NCBI RefSeq assembly: GCF_921293095.1
Contig: NC_060246.1
Location: forward strand, 15,270,001-15,334,000
Length of the DNA stretch: 64,000 nucleotides
Origin: Ischnura elegans
Lineage: Eukaryota > Arthropoda > Insecta > Odonata > Coenagrionidae
Direction of reading: 5' to 3'
Shown: positions 59,732 through 64,000 of the stretch, piece after piece
Numbering within the stretch: position 1 is the first letter of the stretch
How the letters are laid out: each line of letters begins with the position of its first letter
Program-made: the position numbers and the translations under genes
The notes under the pieces: model-generated
The model's input: only the letters and a program-made list of their open reading frames with translations
The model's database searches: none
What the model was told of the DNA's origin: nothing

Positions 59732-62366
59732 CACGTTGCGTACCGGGGTATTTAAATTCCTTTTAACCCTCTGTTCCGGCGGTTTTTTAAACATCACTCA
59801 CTTAGCAAACCTTCTATTTGAAAAAATGCCATAACTTATTTAAAAATTAAAATTTTTTCATGCAATTTTGAATGAAATACTTAAAAATAATTTCAGAATC
59901 TTTTTCTGGTGTGATACTCCATGAAACACTTTCCCTTGTGGAGTGGAATGCCGCAAGTTGAGCACACATACCTTGTCTCTTTTCTAATTTTTCTCATAGC
60001 GCACATTTTGCATCTTCTTGTGTGATATTTTTTCGTTCCCTTCCCCACAATAGGAACAAGATGGTGTTTGCTAAGGTCTCTCGATAAGCGCTGTGGGTGA
60101 TCTCTTGAAGGGGCCCGTCCTGTTGGCTTATCATCGCAGTCATCGTCCAAGAATGATTCACTCGACTCCTGCCTACTCGCTGCCAACTCTTTGACGGTCT
60201 GGAGCAAAAAGCTTTTGAATCGAATGCCATTATTTTTGTTTAGAGTTTTATAAACTCTGAAAGCATTAAAAAGAGCGCAATTTATTAGCCAAAGCACGAC
60301 TTTCTTCGACTATTTCATTGTTTTTCTCACGATGGAGTAATAGGATAAGTACATATCCGCCCTGTCAACACCTTTCATACACTCATTGTAATTTAGAATA
60401 CAAGTGGGTTTTCTGATTGCCTGTCCTGTAACCCAATCTTTTACCTTTGAGTTACCCATGCTGGCGTTATGAACAGTGCTAATCATTCTTACTTCCCTCT
60501 TGTCTTTCCAAACCACTAGTAACACCTCACCTTTACGAGAGAACGTGCTCTGTCCCTTTTTCAAAGTTTTTGCCTCGCTCATCAACGTGGGAGGGAGTCC
60601 CCGATTTGGTCTTATGGTTCCACACACTCTTACTTTGTTATCTAAGAGCAGTTCTGCAATTTTCACACTATTATAATAGTTGTCTTGATAGACATGATGC
60701 CAAAGATTGAGATGTGGCTTCAAAAGAGACAAGATGGTTTGTTCTAATTTTTTCCCCTGAATAAATTTCTAAATTACTAATGTAGCCATAATCACTTTCA
60801 CAAACCATTCGAACTAGTAAACCATATTTTACAATTTTTGCAGGATTATAGGTCTTGATTTTCAATCATCCTCTCCATGGAATCATGGCTTCATCAAGTG
60901 ACAATTCCTGCTTTGGTTTATACACATTTTGAAATTTTTCAACTAAGTATTCCAGGGTGGGTCTTATTTTATATAGTCTATCCGAAGTGTCTGAGAATGC
61001 TTCGTTATCACTAAAATACCATGCTTTCCATATCTGCTCAAATCTGTTTCTCGTCAGTAGGTCTCTAAATATTTTTGTTTCGATGAAAGGATCTGTACTC
61101 CAATACTCCTTCAGTGTATCTTTCCTCACTTGACCCATCAGAATCAAAATAGAAAAGAATTTTTTCATTTCAGCCATGGTTATGTTTGACCACTTCCCTG
61201 TTTTTGGCGATTCTTTGTATTTATGCTTATTTTGACAGTAATACAAATTGGATTGATGGCACATCAATTCAAAAAAATCATTACCAAGAAATAGTGAGAC
61301 TATGTCAAGGATGTTATTGGAATTTTCTGGTAATCGCTTCACTCCAGGTTGGCCCAAAAATTGCTCTAAATGTCTCTCAAAATCTATTTTTTCCCATGAA
61401 GTAGAACTTCCTGCCAAAGTATTGTCTTCATTTTCACTCGCATCGGAGTCACTTTCACTGATAACTAGAGGAATACGTTTTCTAGTTTTCATATTCACCA
61501 CAACATCAGAATCGCTTTCACTTTCGTCGTTATCTTCGTCATACCCTAATGGTACATCTGACAAATCATCAGCACACAAGTCTAACAAAATTTCTTCTTC
61601 ATCCAAAGTGTTGTCCTTCCGATGTGATGCCATAATATGGAATATTCTTATGAGTGGTTTTTAGAGCACAAATGCGTGCAAACCTTCAAGCGAGAAAAAC
61701 TTGACACCAAATGTTCTATTCACTTGGACTCAGGGAAACACCAACTGCTCTTGACACATTAGGAGAGGAAACTAACCCAGAGGCAGGAAACAAGTAAGAG
61801 AGCATCATCTCCCTCCATGGCATGGACGAAAAGAACTGGGGGCCTCATTGTGAGTCCCTCAGTTCCTTTTGTCGAGAATGTTTATGTTGACGGAGCAGAG
61901 CAGTCCACTTGCTGAGAGTGCATCTCGAAGAAGCGGCGTTGAAGATAAGGGTCAAACTCGCTAGATAAAACAAGGCCATGTGGATAAACTCTTTGGAAAT
62001 AATAAGCCAAGTGTGTGGGGTAACTCAAGGAAAAAGATAAATAAGAAGCCAACGCTGGTAAGAAGAGGAACGCCGATTCTGGGTGGAGGTGTTGAGAATG
62101 GAAATATGTGCCTATTCGGGCGTAATGCCTTTGGTTTAAACATGGTTAAAAAGCTAATGTTTAGAATATAACTTTACCCATTCAAACTTAATGATGTATC
62201 AATTCATTATTAATAACGAACAACAACTGAAAACGTTCTAATGAATACGGATTGCACGCTTTAAAATTGTTTTGGTTGTCACGCCCAAATGACGAGAATC
62301 TTCGTCATCCGTCCGGAACGTTCGGGAAAAAAATGACGAGAATTCTCGCCACCCGTACGCAACGTG
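59732..62366 (-). mobile_element. piggyBac transposon with TTAA target duplication
   Basis: TTAA at 59728-59731 and 62367-62370 flanks the mirrored ends CACGTTGCGTAC. Just inside the right end GACGAGAATTCTCG and GACGAGAATCTTCGTC repeat as palindromes. It encodes one transposase on the minus strand, now broken. Full-length structure, 2,635 bases. Confidence 0.95.
59893..61633 (-). pseudogene. piggyBac transposase pseudogene
   Basis: It starts MASHRKDNTLDEEE (ATG at 61633). An acidic N-terminus follows (DNDESESDSD), then GKWSNITMAEMKKFFSILIL and KPKQELSLDEAMIPWRG with a catalytic Asp. A TGA at 60866-60868 replaces the next residue. The frame then resumes KIKTYNPAKIVKYGLLVRM. One extra base in the GGGGAAAAAA run (about 60,755) shifts the frame. 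It then reads LWHHVYQDNYYNSVKIAELL and NECMKGVDRADMYLSYY, carrying the second and third acidic positions. A TAG at 60310-60312 interrupts VRKTMK/SKKVVLWL. The C-terminal Cys-rich domain (RRCKMCA, CSTCGIPLHKGKCFMEYH) ends at 59893. Two nonsense codons and one frameshift: inactive but recent. Confidence 0.95.
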
Positions 62367-62540
62367 TTAATTAATTAACCAAATTATTATGGCAGTAAAA
62401 TGATTAGTTTAATAGTTCACTGACAAGTAAGTGATCTGAGCACAAGAAAAATCTTAATTTTGGTAAGGGAGTTTCATTCAGGACAATATATTCAGTGAAA
62501 CCTCAATCTATCGTTTTTCAAGGGGATGGATGAAAAAAAC

Positions 62541-62640
62541 AAACACGGGAATGTTTGACTAGGTTGCCAAGTCCCAGGAAATGCATGATTTTGGAGAGTA
62601 CATATTATATTAATTATAGGATCCAAAAAAGATTAAAGGA
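62541..62640 (+). repeat. Solo fragment related to the 2.3-kb hAT element
   Basis: GGGAATGTTTGACTAGGTTGCC and the following AGGAAA..ATGATTTTGG.GAGTA text resemble 54,014-54,080 inside the hAT element. No ends are preserved. Confidence 0.5.
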
Positions 62641-62649
62641 ATATTAGTA

Positions 62650-63700
62650 CTTTATTGAAACAATTAGGGCATATTGTTGATTTGACTAATATCTCTTTCA
62701 AATATCCTAAAAATGCATGCCACCTTGCTAAAAATAATTTGCACTCCGTTTTGGCATTTGCGAGCTATTATAGATTTCTGTCAGATGTAAAAATTCTGAT
62801 ACATCAAATGACATTTCAAGTACACATATTCACAAAAGTAATGTGCATATTATGCCTGAAACAACGGGTTTCACCGGCGCAGAGATTGGTTGTGAGATGG
62901 ATCAAAAAGGCCAAAATAGTTTATTATTTGAAATGTTCTTTCTAACAATTAAATTTTTAATATGATTGAGGCAATGTGTAAAACGCTAACTATGTTGCAT
63001 TAATTGTCAGCAGCACGCCCACCTGACCCTCGGCTTCATCCCACTTCTTGTTTTCACCAGGTAGCTCGCTCTACCCCCCCCCCCCCCCTACTGTCATGTG
63101 CTAGCAGACAACCCAAGGCGTTCTGCAGTATTCACACGCTTCTGGCCCGGATTCTTTTCTTCATCTTCAGTTATTTTCAGACCATCTTTTAAAGTTCTTA
63201 GTTGTGTCTTCAAAAGGGCCGTGGTCTGAAGACGAATGAAAATAAAACTATTAAAAATGAAACCTGACTTTATTAAACCCACATGGAAAACACTCGCTGG
63301 TTTGGAGGCAACCCACCCTGGAAAGTACGAAACCACTGATGCTATCGCATACGGCATACACAAAGCCAACTGCTGAGGGTGAAGCATGATCATATGACTG
63401 CACCATGAAATTTTTTATCCTAAAGCGAACGAAACTTACTCACTCATTTCTATCAATAAGTAGCGTAGCTTCAGATAAGCAGATGAATTCAAATAGCTTG
63501 TAGGGAATAACAAAATATCCTGAGAAGATATCCCTTAGTCTTTGACTCTGATAAGTGAGACTTATAACAAAACTTGTAAATTGGAACCTGATATCTGTTT
63601 TCAGAAAAAAGTACTGCATCAGCTGCCAAGAAGCTCACCAGTGAAGATATAGAGTTTCACCAGAAAGCTAATTCTCCATCACATTTTTTCAAATATTTCC
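62650..63700. other. No gene recognised
   Basis: A 99-codon minus-strand frame (63094-63393) with a basic, Lys/Glu-rich end is unrecognised. A C-run microsatellite lies at 63,075-63,089. Confidence 0.45.
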
Positions 63701-63708
63701 TTGTTTAA

Positions 63709-63873
63709 CCCATTAATGCCCAGAAGATTTTTTTCTAAAAATTTTACTTTTTTTGCTTAAATTATGATTACACATCATACCTGATGCGGGAAAAAATATT
63801 TTTAAAAATCTCTAAGATTTGCATAGTACTTAATCTTACACGTATCTTAAGATACATCTGGGCACTTAAGGGG
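63709..63873. mobile_element. piggyBac-like MITE (degraded)
   Basis: TTAA at 63705-63708 precedes CCCATTAATGCCCAGA. The right end mirrors it as CCCCTTAAGTGCCCAGA and is followed by TCAA, a one-base variant of TTAA. 165 bases, non-coding, with a palindromic TATCTTAAGATA inside. Confidence 0.6.
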
Positions 63874-64000
63874 TCAAAAATGCACATTATCATTTAATTG
63901 TGTTAATGCTCGTTTTTGCTATATTATTCATTACCCATGCCTTCATCAGTAGTTTTTAATACTTGAATTTGTATTATTATGCATCAAATAATATAATTTT

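Noticed and set aside
63094-63393. 99-codon minus-strand frame as a PLE or gene fragment
   Set aside because: The Lys/Glu-rich end was suggestive, but no family motif could be confirmed.
1-64000. CRISPR arrays, bacterial operons, origins or riboswitches
   Set aside because: Introns, TATA/AATAAA signals and eukaryotic transposons show nuclear eukaryotic DNA. The direct repeats seen are transposon-derived and not regularly spaced.

Overview
The window is eukaryotic nuclear DNA, AT-rich, with GT-AG introns and a very high load of transposons. Axonemal dynein, a TATA-driven secreted histidine-rich peptide, Penelope-like elements, mariner, piggyBac, hAT and PHD-ORF1 LINE elements together suggest an arthropod, probably an insect with a large repeat-rich genome. 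The species cannot be read from the sequence.

Host genes. The right two thirds (58,469 down to 22,653, minus strand) hold the 3' part of an axonemal dynein heavy chain gene. Twelve exons join with consistent phases into 847 codons ending in TGA. They cover the segment after the stalk, the AAA6 region and the C-terminal domain. The upstream part of the gene lies beyond the right edge. On the plus strand, 15,963-19,800 is a small two-exon gene for a 75-residue secreted His/Gly-rich peptide, with TATA box, signal peptide, a 3.3-kb intron and an AATAAA. No other intact host gene was recognised.

Layout. 1-5 kb: Penelope-like (PLE) fragments and a TIR element. 5-16 kb: nested non-autonomous DNA elements. 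16-19.8 kb: the His-rich peptide gene, with one hAT MITE inside another in its intron. 20.5 kb: a relic SWIM-domain exon. 22.6-58.5 kb: dynein exons separated by mobile DNA, including a mariner, a long-armed Tc1-like element and a LINE with intact ORFs at 39.2-43.9 kb. Dynein introns also hold a 3.1-kb TIR unit with a YqaJ/SWIM nuclease gene (47.3-50.4 kb) and a hAT element that contains two further nested insertions (53.9-56.2 kb). 59.7-62.4 kb: a piggyBac element with a broken transposase.

Most notable: (1) the LINE's ORF1 and ORF2 share one frame and are separated by a single UGA followed by CUAG and a hairpin, a likely readthrough cassette; (2) the YqaJ/SWIM-carrying TIR transposon, for which a related intronic repeat at 28.6-29.9 kb approximates the empty site; (3) the previously unannotatable two-exon His-rich peptide gene; (4) several perfect 8-bp hAT target duplications that fix the order of nested insertions.
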